A program made the position numbers and the translations under genes. A stretch of DNA of 64,000 nt from Acanthaster planci (taxonomy: Eukaryota > Echinodermata > Asteroidea > Valvatida > Acanthasteridae): NCBI RefSeq assembly GCF_001949145.1, contig NW_019091406.1, positions 483,068 to 547,067 on the forward strand, given 5' to 3'. Shown here one piece after another: positions 23,218 to 36,174 of the stretch. Every line of letters begins with the position of its first letter. Within the stretch, counting starts at the first letter, position 1. The notes beneath the pieces are model-generated. The model did not search any database. It had not been told where the DNA came from and saw only the letters and a list, made by a program, of their open reading frames with translations.

Positions 23218-25745
23218 ATGGTGACTTAAAGAGGTGATCGTAATTGGGGCCTTGTGAAATGTTGAATGGCAGACGGCGTCTTGGCTATGTGCTTTCCTGT
23301 TTTATAGTTATACATGTACTTAGTAATCAGAGACACAACACTCCTAGTAATTTTCCTGCCACCTGGCATCTCGAAAGCGTCAATGTGCGTTTCTGACCTA
23401 ATGAAAGAGAGCCTAGTCTATTCTACTTCTACACTCGTCATATTGATGTACATGTGCAGCTAACTTGTACACATATTGCAGTTTGTATAAAAAAAAATTG
23501 TAAGGAAACAGTAGACCATTGTGGATATCGAAGTAGCCACGATTGCACTTGAAAAGTGCCAGAAGGTCTAATGGGATAGTGGGGAGTGCTTTTTTCCCCA
23601 TGCTGAAGCATCGCTGTGGTCTTTAAATGTTATCAGATTGAGTCCCTTTTTTCGATTGGTGGATGCTTCGGTATTGCTGGTTTTGGAAATGGATGTCTAG
23701 GATACCTGGAGTTGTCTGTGAAGCTGTATTTTTCCCAGTTCATATAGGCAGCGGCCGCCGGTTTGCCTGTTAAAATGAAAATTGATATGTAAATAACTAG
23801 TGCAAACAGCGCTCGTAGTTTTCAAAATACATGATTGTGTTTGAAGGGCTTCACTTGCATATTGTTTTTTGTTGTGTTGAAGCTGATTAAGTGTGCGTTA
23901 GGATTCCAGCATTTTTGCTCAAACCGTTTAAAAGTTCCTGCTTTGTAACCTATTTTCTTTACATTCTGTCGCGTTTAAAAGTGATGTTTCAAACGTATCA
24001 CAGTAAAAACGTTTTTTGAATGCATGTAGAAAGAAATTACAGTTACGCATTTGATTCATCAGAGGATAATCAATTTTACGTTAGGCTTTCCTCCCAACAA
24101 AATGGGGTGGGGTATTGAAATGCATATGCCGCAAGTTAAATATGTGTATAGGCAAATTGTTTTTGGTTGTGAGTGACTGTGTTTCTTATAGAAAGAGGTG
24201 TGTCGTGTGGACTTTGTCATTTTCAAGGGATATTAAAAGGATACAGTTGACTCCACCCGTTGGGCATTTCAAGGTTCCATGAACCGAAACAGTTTTACTT
24301 TAATAATGTAAATACATACATTATAAGGCCTTTCATGCATGTATATTTTTTCCATCTGGAAATTGTCGCCTTCATTCTTTATCTATGATCTCGGAAAAAA
24401 GTGAATCCAAACCACCAGTAAAATTTTGGGTTTCATTGGTTTTTTTTTTGGTAGTTTCTGCTCATTCGATATTAGTAGGTATGTACATGTACACTGTAAA
24501 AACTCGGGTGTTAAAATCAACACTTTTGGGTGTTATCAGATGACTACACCATAGGGTGTTACTTTAACACTGATGATGTTACTTTGCACACCTATAAGTG
24601 TTACAGTACACTAGAAGCTGTTACAAGTAACACCAAATAACACCAAAATTTTAACACCAGTGAAAAGTGTTGTCTTCTGATAACACCGCGGGTGTTAAAT
24701 TTAACACCCCAGTTTTTGCATTGTTGTGATTAGGCGTAGGACACACATACCCTTGAAGGGTAAACGTATCTTAGTGGGTGGCTTTTTCAAGTGATCTGGT
24801 CTCTGTATGTCGATTGAGAAACCATTTTGATGCGAATGGGATATTTGCAAAATAGAACCGATTTTGATTAGTTTGTATTTTTGGAATATAGAAGTGTAAG
24901 GACAGGGTGCCATTTGCCTGCAAAACCCATATGCATAATTTGTGTGTCACTGACAGGAACTTTTGTAATATCCATGTCGTTAATTAATGTTTGAATTGTC
25001 GTGTTTAACCACGGTTTAACTAATGATGTGCTTCAAGAAGGTTGCTTTAATTGTTCTGTTAGCTGTATTACCATAAACAGTTTTCAGTTATTCACGAGTT
25101 GATTCATAGACTGTATGTACATATTTTTGTTTTATTATTTGGGTTCTTTCTTGTTAGTCCACTTAAATTGATGCGAGCTTGTTTCACTTGTTAGATAGCT
25201 TTACTTGATGGGTTTGTTTTCGACTGATTTTCTGGCAATCATGAAAGTGACACACTATTTGAAGTTTCAATTACATGTACAGTGTGTATCTCATACATAT
25301 TCATTTTCACACCATTCTACTTGAATTGTTTATTAGTGTTAGAACATACAGACTTTCGTAATCCCCGCTGGCAAAATAATGCGAAAACGTTGTAATCAGT
25401 AGAATGATACTTGCATGTACATTGTGTAAAGCATACGTGAAATAATGAGAAAATATTTAGCTCGATGCTTGAATTTGTCACAATTTCACACAGAGCCACA
25501 AAAATGTAATGAAGGCTACTGATTTTGGTATTTCAATATTTGGCAAAAAGCATCATGCATACTTTCAGTTAACGCTTCAGAAAGACTTGCAATTTCACGT
25601 CTTCGGAAAATCACTGGATAGCGTCCATGAACGGGAATGCCAAGATGAGCATTATATAGAATGTACACGCACATCACTTATGGGTTGTGTATCAAATGTC
25701 GAGATCTAATGATGACCGTTACACACGAGCTTCTCCAATAAACTA
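23218..25745 (+). other. Probable 3' UTR and downstream region of ZC3H10
   Basis: AT-rich, no ORF of note. ATTAAA lies at 24232-24237 and a full AATAAA at 25737-25742, giving a possible 2.5-kb 3' UTR. If so, the palindromic MITE at 24492-24723 is carried in the transcript. Confidence 0.4.
24492..24723. mobile_element. Palindromic MITE with actgtaaaaac termini
   Basis: The left end reads cactgtaaaaactcgggtg and the right end is its imperfect complement (...aacaccccagtttttgcattg). Both arms continue with repeated ggtgttaaa / tttaacacc words and gtgttatcaga. It is about 232 bases and has no coding capacity. The element type is common in fish and marine invertebrate genomes. No clear target duplication was found. 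Confidence 0.8.
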
Positions 25746-26298
25746 CATTGTCTGTCAAGATGCTGCTTGTAAATGATAGCTGTACCTTTGGACTTGACTT
25801 TAACGGTTACACTTTTCATTTATGGCACTCATTGTACGTGTATACTGAGACAGTTGCTTGAGGGAGTTTTCCACAATCACGCACATCGATCACCCCTATA
25901 GCAGTCTGGGAAGGGCATTACGTGCATTTCAGTGGTCTAAGATTGTCTTCCAGCTTTCATTTGGAGGGAATTAATTTGAGCAATAACACAGGTCAGTTTT
26001 TTTCGTTTGCGAGTGAAACTTGCTCGCTAAACATACATGTAGGCCCTACATGCTGAATAAGGGCAACAAGTATTAACCCAAAGTAGTGTACCGGCTTTGA
26101 ACACCCGTGCAGACAGCGAATTGTTTACATCGAAATAATTGGCCGGCGTGCCGATGACGTCACATTGTTTACATGTGCTCTTTCCTGAAGAGCAGGTGGA
26201 GCCCACGTAGGCGTACGTAAACAAAGTGTGGCATCTATTATTTCTCTGAATGTTTCACCTGTGTAAAAGTCGATGCTCTCTGCTGTCTCCTCCCCCGT
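25746..26298. other. Short intergenic stretch
   Basis: No gene is seen. It contains an acatgtaggccctacatg near-palindrome at about 26036-26053. Confidence 0.5.
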
Positions 26299-27140
26299 GT
26301 ATGGTGTTCCATATGTGCCATCCGGCGTCGCATTTTTCGACGGGCGTCGCATTTTTCAGCCGGCGTCGCATTTTTCGACGGGCGTTGCATTTTTCAGCCG
26401 GCGTCGCTTTTTCGACGGGCGTCGCATTTTTCAGCCGGCGTCGCATTTTTCAACGTGCGTCCCATTTTTCAGCCTGCGTCGCATTTTTAACCGGCTTCGC
26501 ATTTTTTGACGGACGTGGCATTTTTCGACGGGCGTTGCATTTTTCAGCCGGCGTCGCATTTTTCGACGGGCGTCGCATTTTTCAGCCGGCGTCGCATTTT
26601 TCAACGTGCGTCGCATTTTTTTAGCCTGCGTCGCATTTTTTAACCGGCTTCGCATTTTTTGACGGACGTGGCATTTTTCGACAGGCGTCGCATTTTTCGA
26701 CGGGCGTCGCATTTTCCGCCGGCGTCGCATTTTTCAGCCGGCGTCACATTTTTCAACGTGCGTCGCATTTTACAACGGCGTCGCATTTTTCGACTGGCGT
26801 CGCATTTTTCAACTTGTGTCGCATTTTTTAGCCGGCGTCGCATTTTTCGACCGGGTGTCTCATTTTTCGATGAAAAATTTTAAGTTTGACCTCCAGACAG
26901 CCCATTTGAAGCCAGTTATTGGACGGAGAGAACCCCCACCTTTGTCATTGTTTCATCGGAATCTCATATTAGCTTATTATAAAACACTCGAAACTAGTCT
27001 AATAAAGAATGAAGTTATCTGTTTTGGAGATCTCACACGCCCGTCGAAAAATGCGACGCCCGTCGAAAAATGCGACACACGTTGAAAAATGCGATGCACG
27101 TTGAAAAATGCGACTGGTACATAATTATGGAACACCATAC
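26299..27140. mobile_element. Foldback transposon with minisatellite arms
   Basis: The ends are an inverted pair: GTATGGTGTTCCATA at 26299-26313 and its complement TATGGAACACCATAC, with a small internal mismatch, ending at 27140. The flanks share ccgt on both sides, a possible 4-5-base target duplication. The left arm (26321-26870) is a tandem array with a unit of about 20 bases, core gcgtcgcatttttc followed by gacgg, agccg or aacgt. The right arm (about 27041-27113) holds four units of the same repeat inverted. The middle (26881-27040) is not repetitive except for a fragment of a dispersed repeat at 26921-26965. Sea urchin TU elements are known foldback transposons with similar architecture. 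Relation to them is inference. Long open frames across the array are repeat artefacts. Confidence 0.8.
26321..26870 (+). repeat. 20-base minisatellite with higher-order structure
   Basis: About 27 units of a roughly 20-base repeat of form gcgtcgcatttttcgacgg. Variant units occur in a fixed order: the rare form ccggcttcgc recurs at 26491 and 26644, 153 bases apart, with the same neighbours on both sides. So a block of seven to eight units was duplicated as a whole. Some units lengthen the T run. Confidence 0.85.
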
Positions 27141-28464
27141 CCGTGTCTTTGTCCTTTTTGCACATACTTTGTACTCGTAAGGTTATTGGTTCTCAAGGTG
27201 AAAATAATTCGAGAACCTTAAAATAGGATAAGGGACGACCAAAAATGTCAAGAGTAAAATGCAGCATTGGTGTTTTGCGGAATGTCGAATTTTTCTTCAG
27301 ATTCATAAATCAACCCCAAAGGTTTTTTGGGAGGGGTTCCGTCAAATGGCAGTGCATGTACATGTAATTGCAGGAATCGGGAAATGTCTCCTCACCGCAT
27401 GCATCACCCTCCACCAAAAGGCTTTTGAAATGTTCCAGCCAAGTCATGGATTGTTTGTCGACACGCCGCCTTCGCGGAATCTGTGTAATGACAGGAATTT
27501 AATATCAGCCTTTTCCCCTTAAAAATGACTTGGTCATCTTATACATAAATCCTATCTCGGCCTACTGAAGATGATTTGATTACCATGGTAATGCTGTCAT
27601 GTGATCATTTGCTGTGGCATAGCCGGTGGATTTAATCACTGTTCCGTCCCTGCTTTCCGCCATTGAAGGCGGCCACCATCGGGAATTTCAGTAAAATGAA
27701 GTATTCGTCCATTTGTGAAGGATGCTTGTGGACCAAACGAGGTTTCATGCCAATTTGTGAAAATAGCGACTCGCGGGGCGCGCTTCTGGAAACTAAATCA
27801 GAACCGTGTGTAAAGGGTGCACCCACGCTTTGCCTAAATAGGCCAAAATTTGTCCGCTGAGCTTATGAATAAAAGTTACACACTCAAGATATTCTTTGAA
27901 TTGAGCAAATATGACACTGGACTTTTGGTCTGGACTTAAGGCTCCCAGTTCTGAGCAATGTGGATGCAATCGAGTCTGAAGTGACAGTGTTGAGCCGTTT
28001 TGCAGAGGGATGCTTTATTAAAGTGGCTGTTTTGGCTACGTTTGCAATTGGGGAAATATATATCGTTTAGTGGTGGTTTGCTTTGAGTGAGCTTTTCTAA
28101 AAGTCATTGGTCAACCCACCAAACCGTGAAAGGAAAACGAAAGACGACACGATCATTTTTGTGCAGCTTGAGCACCTGTGAGAGATGCGACTATTTTAGA
28201 AAGAATGTCGAAATGTGGGGATTTATCGCTGTCTATGGAATGGACTGGGGTGCACCCATATGGAGAAAGAGTTACGACATCGTCACCGTTGTTGGAAAGA
28301 AACTGGCAGGTGCGTTAGCCATTGCACACAGATAGATGGTATACAGTAGCTGTAAGCTCTCCACATATTGAAAAGCCACTTTGTTTCCAAAATCTGAAGC
28401 TGGCGCTAGTCTATGTACATGTACACTGAGCAGCTCTGAATTGAATCACTGTGACTGTTGCCGT
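27141..28464. other. Non-coding stretch
   Basis: A short hairpin CCGCC...GGCGG lies at about 27656-27672. Frames of 60-80 codons occur on both strands with non-ATG starts and no recognisable content. No gene is called. Confidence 0.45.
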
Positions 28465-28470
28465 AAGCTG

Positions 28471-28540
28471 CGGGAATTGCAAACGTGGGACGACAGGGGT
28501 TGCAGGCCCACAGCAATGGTTTAACCAATTGAGCTATTAA
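28471..28540 (-). repeat. tRNA-like sequence (second, weaker)
   Basis: On the minus strand, TAGCTCAATTGGTTAAA resembles a polymerase III A box and CGTTTGCAATTCCC, about 35 bases on, resembles a B box. A TTGC...GCAA stem stands where an anticodon arm would. The D stem does not close properly and no intact acceptor stem is seen, so it is a tRNA pseudogene or SINE head rather than a functional tRNA. Confidence 0.3.
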
Positions 28541-28736
28541 TAAGGAAGCTTTCCTTAGTTTCCACCGAGGAAATCAGGTACTTGCTTTCACTTTTATTGG
28601 AAGAATCTTCATTTGACAAGCATACTCCCCTAGGTCGTAGTGTCCGTCACAAAAGCGGACAAGGCCTATTTCAACGGGAAGATTTTAATTGACCTACATG
28701 CATTAAACTAATGTACTGGCCAACGATAATTTTTGG

Positions 28737-29072
28737 ATGTCGAAGAACTTGGCTCCTAGGAAACAGATGTTTTCTATAATCGATTTTGAAAACGCTTATG
28801 ACGAATCAGGCAGTTATGACTATAATGAGGCACAGAACGCCCGTGTTGCTTCTGAGGCCGAGGCCCCTGTTCGCTCTTTGCACGCTGCCGGCATAGCACG
28901 CAGATCCTCGAACAGGCAGCTTGTACAATCGCATGGGATGAGAATTAACGCAGCACGCGCAAAATTACACAAGCAACATACTCAAGAATCACTGAGCCGG
29001 CTACATTTATTGCGAAAGCTGCCAGATCGAGGCTCTGCATGCCTCTGGCGGCAGCGTGCAAAGAACAAATAG
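28737..29072 (+). CDS. Unrecognised 111-residue ORF
   Basis: It starts at a true ATG, although the context is weak (T at -3). The product is acidic and Tyr/Asn-rich near residues 17-40, then Ala/Arg/Leu-rich and basic to the end. I see no signal peptide, membrane segment or known domain. There are no splice sites that clearly extend it. It could be a lineage-specific small protein, a terminal exon or chance. The A/R-rich half gives a helical, protein-like impression, which is why it is listed. Confidence 0.22.
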   Translation: MSKNLAPRKQMFSIIDFENAYDESGSYDYNEAQNARVASEAEAPVRSLHAAGIARRSSNRQLVQSHGMRINAARAKLHKQHTQESLSRLHLLRKLPDRGSACLWRQRAKNK

Positions 29073-29266
29073 GGGCCAGGTGGCCTTGTTATCCAAATTT
29101 CAAGCCTTGCAGCTATTGAAAGTGTGGGGGCGCTAAGTAGTCTTCAATGTAGGGAGGATGCTAGTGTCCCAAATCGACTACAGGCTTGCAGAGTGTAAGT
29201 GTAATAACAGGAGTCTAAATCAATAGAAGAGATAATAGACCGAAGTCTACTCGGTCTTGCTTTTGG

Positions 29267-29700
29267 TACTGTAACATGGGGTAATTTTGGTCAGTAACCA
29301 CTAGAGGGCTTGAAACGTTGTTATTCTCTCAAACGTACAGTGGATGCGGACGTATTTAGTATCATTTTATTCAGAAATATCATAGTTATTCATTATTTAG
29401 CATTTTCGTTGTTTGTGGTAACCATTGTAACCAGTTTATTTGGATTTTCATGCCCCGTTTTGATGAAGACCAAAAACAAAAGGAGGCCAATGTTGCCCCA
29501 AACCCAGGGTAACTTTGGTCACCCCTTTCTTAAGCCGTAAGACACCAATAAATTTTGAAATTCCTTTTTTTTAGCATCAAAGTTTAGATGAGTATCACAG
29601 TGCTCTGAAAAGAAGGGAAATTGAAATAGATTGTCATTAACTAAGAAGAAATGATAACATACATGTAGGAAATGGCCCAAAGTTACCCCATGTTACGGTA
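29267..29700. mobile_element. TA-flanked MITE with gtaacatggggtaa termini
   Basis: The left end TACTGTAACATGGGGTAA and the right end TTACCCCATGTTACGGTA are inverted copies, with TA at both borders (29267-29268 and 29699-29700). An internal copy of the terminal phrase (agggtaactttggtcacccc) lies at about 29506-29525. It is about 434 bases with no transposase. It fits a Tc1/mariner-type non-autonomous element, though the superfamily is not proven. Confidence 0.78.
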
Positions 29701-29775
29701 GTCAATTTGGACCCCAGTTTAGCTTTGCTCAAAAATAGACCTATTGATGACTGCGAATATTTGTCCCCACAATCG

Positions 29776-30272
29776 CATATGCAGCAAGGTGTGAGACGGA
29801 GAGAACCCCCCCTGCTTTGTGTTGGTCATTGTCTCGCAGGAATCTGTGGAATTCCTTTCAGACATCTTGGGGGATGTGTTAAGTAACAATAGTCTGGAAT
29901 AGGGATTGGACATGCTGGGGGGGTACACCTCGGTCTCATTTCTTGCTGGGTATACACAATCGTTGAAAGTGCGCTCTAATCTGTTAGGAACATGCTGGTA
30001 GGAACCGTGGACTTCAAATAACAATGGATGGACTCACAGTGCCCTCTATCAGCCCACACGGGCCCTTGAAATCTATANNNNNNNNNNNNNNNNNNNNNNN
30101 NNNNNNNNNNNNNNNNNNNNNNNNNNNNNNNNNNNNNNNNNNNNNNNNNNNNNNNNNNNNNNNNNNNNNNNNNNNNNNNNNNNNNNNNNNNNNNNNNNNN
30201 NNNNNNNNNNNNNNNNNNNNNNNNNNNNNNNNNNGGGGGGGGTTCTCTCCGTCCCATACCTTGCTGCATATG
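29776..30272. mobile_element. Inverted-repeat element with gagacggagagaaccccc ends, containing a gap
   Basis: The left arm starts CATATGCAGCAAGGTGTGAG and continues gacggagagaaccccccc. The right arm, after the N run, is its inverted complement, ending at 30272. The interior shares blocks with 63527-63665: the words agacatc, gggtacacc, catttcttgctgggtatac and others in the same order. No ORF is credible. The 157-N gap lies beside the right arm. Confidence 0.72.
30078..30234. other. Assembly gap (N run, 157 bases)
   Basis: Undetermined bases inside an inverted-repeat element, next to the arm with a run of G. The repeat is the likely cause of the gap. Confidence 0.95.
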
Positions 30273-33200
30273 TTGAAATCACCGGCAGCCAACTTACCGT
30301 GGCGAATACAGAAGTAATACAAACCTAATCCTGGTGTCAGTAGTTACGATGATAAGTGAGCCAACGAACCCCTTTGTATTCGGCACGATAAGGTGGCCGA
30401 GCATTGTGAGTCCATTATTATTACGATGTCCGTGGTGCGGACGCGTATTTGGGAGATGAGAAAAAAAATTTTTTGCCATATTAATCCGCCCTGACAACTA
30501 CTAATCTGCCTGTGCGAATGACTAATCCACCTTGGCGAAAAAGTCTGTCAACCCGTTTTTTTTTGTCATGTCCTAAATGTACTTCCGTACCGTGGTCGAG
30601 ACGAGTTGCTTTGCAAAATCCGCGAAGCGCCCTCTCGGACTTGAGCCTTTCAGCGCTCTTCAGGTAGACGAACAGAAAATGAGCGCGATACGTATGCAGT
30701 ACATGAATGCTGTCATCGAGAGGAACTGAAATACAGTACGCGTAACTGGAACTAATCTGGACGTCTGACTGAAGGTAGGCCCACAGATTTAAAAAATGAT
30801 TACGCTCATGCAGATTTGAGGGTAGTCTACATGTACTTGATGACAAGATCTAGAAGGAGTAACACGCCTACATACACGGGCGTTTGTTCAATTCTAGGCT
30901 ATTATATAACGCACAGATGTATGTCCCGTCCCGGAAATGGCCTACATCAGAAACATAAACGGGGCACGTTGAAGCTGAAAGCCCGTCTGCTCATTATTTA
31001 ATTGAGGCATATCCCTGAATGAGATGTGTCCAGGCCTGGTAATATGTTACACATTCACCAGCGGGTGAAGTCAGAGGGACGAACGTGACAAAGTCGGGAA
31101 AGGCCTGGTGGTTGATCTCCTCTGCACTTCATGCGCCGGCGACATCAACATGAACACAGCGCACCGATAAGGTATAAGTGTCCATGAACATGTACTCAGC
31201 AGCCCCGCTAGCGAACATGCTGTGGCTCCCTCTTCCCGTTCGTGCTTTCTCTTCGAATGAGGGGGAAGAGGGGAAAACATCTCTATTAATACGTGTAGCA
31301 AGGTTGATAAGATGAATTCCACTGTAAGGCCTGTGGCAACAATTACTTCGGCAGTCCAAAATACTTGTCAAATCATTGTCACGAGGCAGCCTTCTTGTTA
31401 AAGACTGCCCATTATGGGATGGTCACTGACGTGCCAGCACTTATGATTCTACTGGCTGTCTTCCTTCAGCTTTTGTGTAAGAGGAGAAATACAATTTGTC
31501 AGCAATCCGAGTAATTCCACCGTCTTTTCTTGTCACTCGTTCTTGCATAAAGGCAGGCCACAAGAATAACTAAGTGCCCAGGATATGAATACGTTGGTGG
31601 TGAGAACTGTTTGAAATCGTTCCAGAATTCAGTATTCAGTGCGTGACAGTTTTAATTAAAAACAGTGTGTTGATCCTGACTCTTTTTTCCAGGAACTGCA
31701 CAAGACCTGCACTGTATCGTGCAGGTTTAATAATAATGCTCCCGGGGGAGGGGGCAGGCTGTAGTAACAAATAAATATTAGCACTATTGTTTCTACAGCC
31801 GCGTGTATTTTCTAAAAGGTATTGGTGGTTGGAGTTTACTTACAGAACGAAATGGGCAACCACCTTTCCAAGAAGTGTAAAAATTCGGAAACCCCTTTTC
31901 GCAATACGAACATTCTTACAATGGTTTAATTTGGCGGATGGGTTGTTAATATTTCTTTTCAGTTTGATTGTACCTCTTAGTTAAGGAGGTCAAGTTCACG
32001 AATATATTCAGTTGGATGGCTGTTGTAATTTTGAAATGAACTGAATTCCATTTTCAGGTGTATTGTTCGTTGGCTGGTATTAAAGTTGAAATTAAACCAT
32101 TGTTACAGTTTAGTCAAACGCATGAGTAAATACACTCGAATAAAACGTGCCCACTCATAGAGTCCACAAAAATATTCGCAAGAAAAAATTATATAGTTCT
32201 TTAATTGTGATTAACTGCCGGTAGAACTGAAATGAGTACACTTTAGTTCATAATTTTGTTGGCAATCCCAGGAGCACTCATCACAAGCGATCGGCTCTCC
32301 CTGGACCATCCAAGCGTGAGAAGATCGCAATTAATGAAACGGCGAGAGAAATACTCCTGTTGTGGGCCGTTGATATCACTCAGTATCGTGTAATATTTGT
32401 GCCTTGCCGGAACAATGCTCACAGAATGGGGTCAGCTTGGCCCCTGGGCGATGTGCGATGAGTTGGGGGTACCATCCCCTTCTGTGTCTTCGTCTTTAGC
32501 TCAGATTTCTCGCCCGGCTGGCCACACAGTACGTTCAGTGAGGCAAATAACCTCTCCAAAAAGCACGATTTCATTTCCCGTAATTTCTTTAAATAACATT
32601 GTCTTTTAAACTGAAGGCAAATGAAACGGGCAATTAACCCATTCCGAGGCTGGTTCAGTTGGAATTGGAGGCATGCACAGAGTTTGTTTTATATAAATGA
32701 ATTACTCTAGCATAAATTGTAAAATACACGAACCGATGCATGGTGACTCATTGTGGAGTAATTTAATTGGTGGAGAGCGAAATGTACCAGGTTTTTATGC
32801 ATTGTTTGGTCTCTTCGGAAGAGACTGTTCTTAGAAAACTATATTTTCTTAAAATTTTGCATGTTGACAGCCTTATTTAAAGATGCAGTCACTTGACCAA
32901 GGAGTTGGTCTCCTTGGCGTTGAGCTACTGATCTGAATACCTAACGTGAAAGGTTGTTATATAATTATACGCTTGTTAGCCCGTTTGAAATTTCAACTAC
33001 TTTTCTGTCATTGTTGTTTCCTAACACTGCTGTATTCACGTAACGATGTACACATTAACAATTTGCTGAATTCACGAGGAGAACTACAATTATAATCTTA
33101 ATTAGTAAATCATTATACATTTTGATTTTCGTCCTACCAAATTTTAAAGGTGAGAGGTCAGAGCATGAAACCATATTGAGTATGCTTCAGGTGGTTTCAG

Positions 33201-35460
33201 TACGTTGACGTCTGCACCTTGTCCAATACAGAGTTAAGTGCGCTATAAATCTTTGGCTGAGTTGCTATCAAAGGGTAGATATTCTAAAGCCGCCCTCGGT
33301 ATGTCATCTCACTGTCAAATTGAAACGATTCGGTCACTTAATCTCGCACAAAAGAGGATTCACCTTTACAAAGTTTTTTCTTTTAATATAAATTGATATG
33401 TTGTGATCAGGGAGACGTGTGAAAGCAATATCAGAAGAGCATATGGGTGTTTGAGAGTGAAACGGCTGTAGTCACTTTATGATTATAAAAATGATGCGTT
33501 GTACATGTACTTTTGCTTTTCTTTATTATGGTGAATAGCAGCTTTTATGGAGTACCTGCATAAATCCCCGTCATATAATTGGTGGATCGTTGATCACATG
33601 ACATTGAATTATTCGTTCTTTTCAATGGGTATTCCGTTAAGTAGAAGTTCATTTCACTTTCCTGGTTCCCAACCACATTTCATCATTTCATTCAAAAAAT
33701 GTAAGGAGGGGAAGCAGTCTGGCATTTTACAAAGTACCTTTGGGTGTTGCTTCAAACACTAATCTGTTTTGCAAATTAGGGGACGTAATACACGAGGACC
33801 GTAATTTTTTCTCCGAACAGAAGAGGATTTATACAGGTATTGTATTTAAAAAAAATTGAATGTTTCACATTGGTGCAGTGGTAAGAATAGTTTCTTTCGG
33901 TGATTGCATTCCACTTGGCTCCGCCTTGTGAAGTTATAGTTACCATTACACTCATAAACACTCATTATTTTTATATCTGACATCTGTATCTATTTTTTCT
34001 TTGTAGCGTTTTATGTAATAGTAAATTGTTTGCAGGTTTTCCCATGACAGTGCTTCTGTGAGCTTCCTAAATTAGTATATAAATAATTTAAGAAATCTAC
34101 AAAAAAAAGTGCTATATAAATATCTAAGAAATCTACAAGAAAAGTGCATTAGACTGAAATATATGAGTAAATTGTGTTACTCTTCTTTTTCGGCAAAAGA
34201 CTGATCCGATGACAGAGGGCACTAATTGCGAAGCGTTTTGTAGGGATATGTGAAGCAGCAGGAAACAATCTACGGACGTGTCCTCCTTTGCTACGACCAG
34301 ATGCATGTATATCACGCAGGTCCATGGGAAATAGCTGCGGTGTGATTTGCAACCGCGGTGTAGTAATTCTGGCCTTGAATACGAAAGATCTAAGGACAAT
34401 GGGTTATTAACTTCGTGAATGATTATCATGATGCGACCTATTTTCTAGTGATGGTTAGAGGATACAACATAAAAACAGCTTTTGAGCTTTGTTCACTTTG
34501 CTTTTTATATAGAGGAGGAATTTTAACAATCGGTCGTGCTCAGTTGAACAGGCTGATTGGTTTCACTGATCTCACGACTCCATCGAAAAAATATGGCTTT
34601 GTTACACAACAAAATTTACCTAGGGAAACGTGAGAGCACTGGCGACAGTTTGTCTTACTATCACCATGGTCGAAGTGCATGTTAAGACGACTCCCCGAGT
34701 CTCACACAGTTCAAGAGACCATGCATCTCAGTGCTGTCATAACTGCCATTTTGATTGGCATTGAACGTTTTGAGGTATAGGGATGGCAAAGTATGTTTCA
34801 GATGTCTGCTTATTTTGACACCTTTGTACAGATCGGTGGGAAGAGGGTGTTTTGCACTATAGGGATCATCAACAGTAACTAAACTTGCCATGAAGCTATG
34901 ATATGTTTGCGAAACGAATACCGATCGCGAGTATAAGTCGCCCCCATTGGCGTCTCTCGAAGAGTGCGTTACATTACAATGTAAGAGACAGCCGCAGGGT
35001 GAGGTCTAGCATTTAAGACGCCTTGCTGCTGACATCTTCGTTTCACGATTTTCGCTATTGCTGTGAAATTCAGGGTGCACAAAAAACCTCTAAAATCACA
35101 CTGTAAACACACACCAATGTCGAGACGTAAACGAGACGTAAACATGATTGTTAAATAATCAACTATAGTCACAATTTCAGTCATTCTTTTTAAAAGATCG
35201 GATTGTGTCAGCAAACAATATTTAAATCTTCTATCCGCATGTTTCTTTGCTGTTATTCATTGTAGGTTTGTATCCTATGTAGTTTTGTATCGTTTACTAT
35301 AGGCCGGTGCAGGTTTATGTAATAATACAGAGTTACAAGACACCAAAGATTTTCGTTTTTTCTTTTTCTCTGCTTTGCTTCGAAGATAATGTTGATGTCG
35401 TATCAGACTTTCCCTTTAAGTAGCTGAAATGATAATGGTTGTCAAGGCATTAAATGTAAC
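30273..35460. other. Long non-coding stretch
   Basis: AT-rich with no supported gene. Candidate frames such as 30481-30846 on the minus strand begin at TTG and look random. A perfect 8-bp hairpin ACCTGCAC/GTGCAGGT with a 6-base loop lies at 31705-31726. I see nothing else structured. Confidence 0.5.
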
Positions 35461-35530
35461 GTGGCGCCGCGTGGGCATATAAAAAGTCGAACAGATAAGT
35501 ATGGTCCGACTGACAAAGAAACCAGCCATT
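35461..35530 (+). promoter_or_regulatory. Possible TATA-box core promoter
   Basis: CATATAAAAAG with TATAAAAAG at 35478-35486 follows a GC-rich ggcgccgcgtgggc block. A start site would be expected near 35508-35530. No ORF follows at once, so the transcript, if any, is non-coding or begins with a leader exon. This rests on motif only. Confidence 0.2.
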
Positions 35531-36059
35531 CATCACTGTGCTAACGGATGAGTCATCCTTGCAGTGAAAAAACAGTCTCAGGTGTTTGAATGCCCGAGGC
35601 TGCTAATTTGACTTATATACAGAATTACATGGGAGAAGAAAAGCGCATTGTACAAAATAACAATTCTTAAAAAGCGCAACACAATGTTGAGCAATCTAGA
35701 AGTTCCTTGCATTGGATAAAATTACGATAACAGAAAAAGAAAAAATATTCCAATTTTTTAAATATGCAATTGACATTTTTAAAAAGTGAAGTCAATCGTT
35801 TTCCACACCCCAAAAATGCGAATAAAAAAACACGGTGGGGCTTAACAGTTGAAACCTCAAAAGATAGATCTCAGGTCTCATGCAACTCTTACATTGTATG
35901 TTTTTGGTTATAGTTCCTCGGTTCATGTTCATACATGCTGGTAAGACAGTGTCGCGTCGGTGCCCGCAATAATTATTATAACATCGCATAGCGTGCATCG
36001 ATTTCGCCATATAACCTGCAGACCAAGTCCGTGATATTTAGCCTCTGATAACCCTCGCA

Positions 36060-36174
36060 CTGCCCCGGGCGCTGCCGGGGGCGCACGCGTGGCGGTGAGA
36101 CGGACCACAGTCGTGCCGGCCCTCGTGCCTAAGCACAACAAAATCCATATTTTCCCCGTTAAATTTCGGCACAT
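36060..36174 (-). other. CpG-rich island with short minus-strand ORF
   Basis: Bases 36060-36125 are strongly GC- and CpG-rich. A minus-strand frame from ATG at 36174 runs to 35929 (81 codons) with a hydrophobic start (residues 9-16), then an Ala/Pro/Arg-rich part. It matches nothing I know. It could be a first exon or simply promoter-like sequence. Confidence 0.15.
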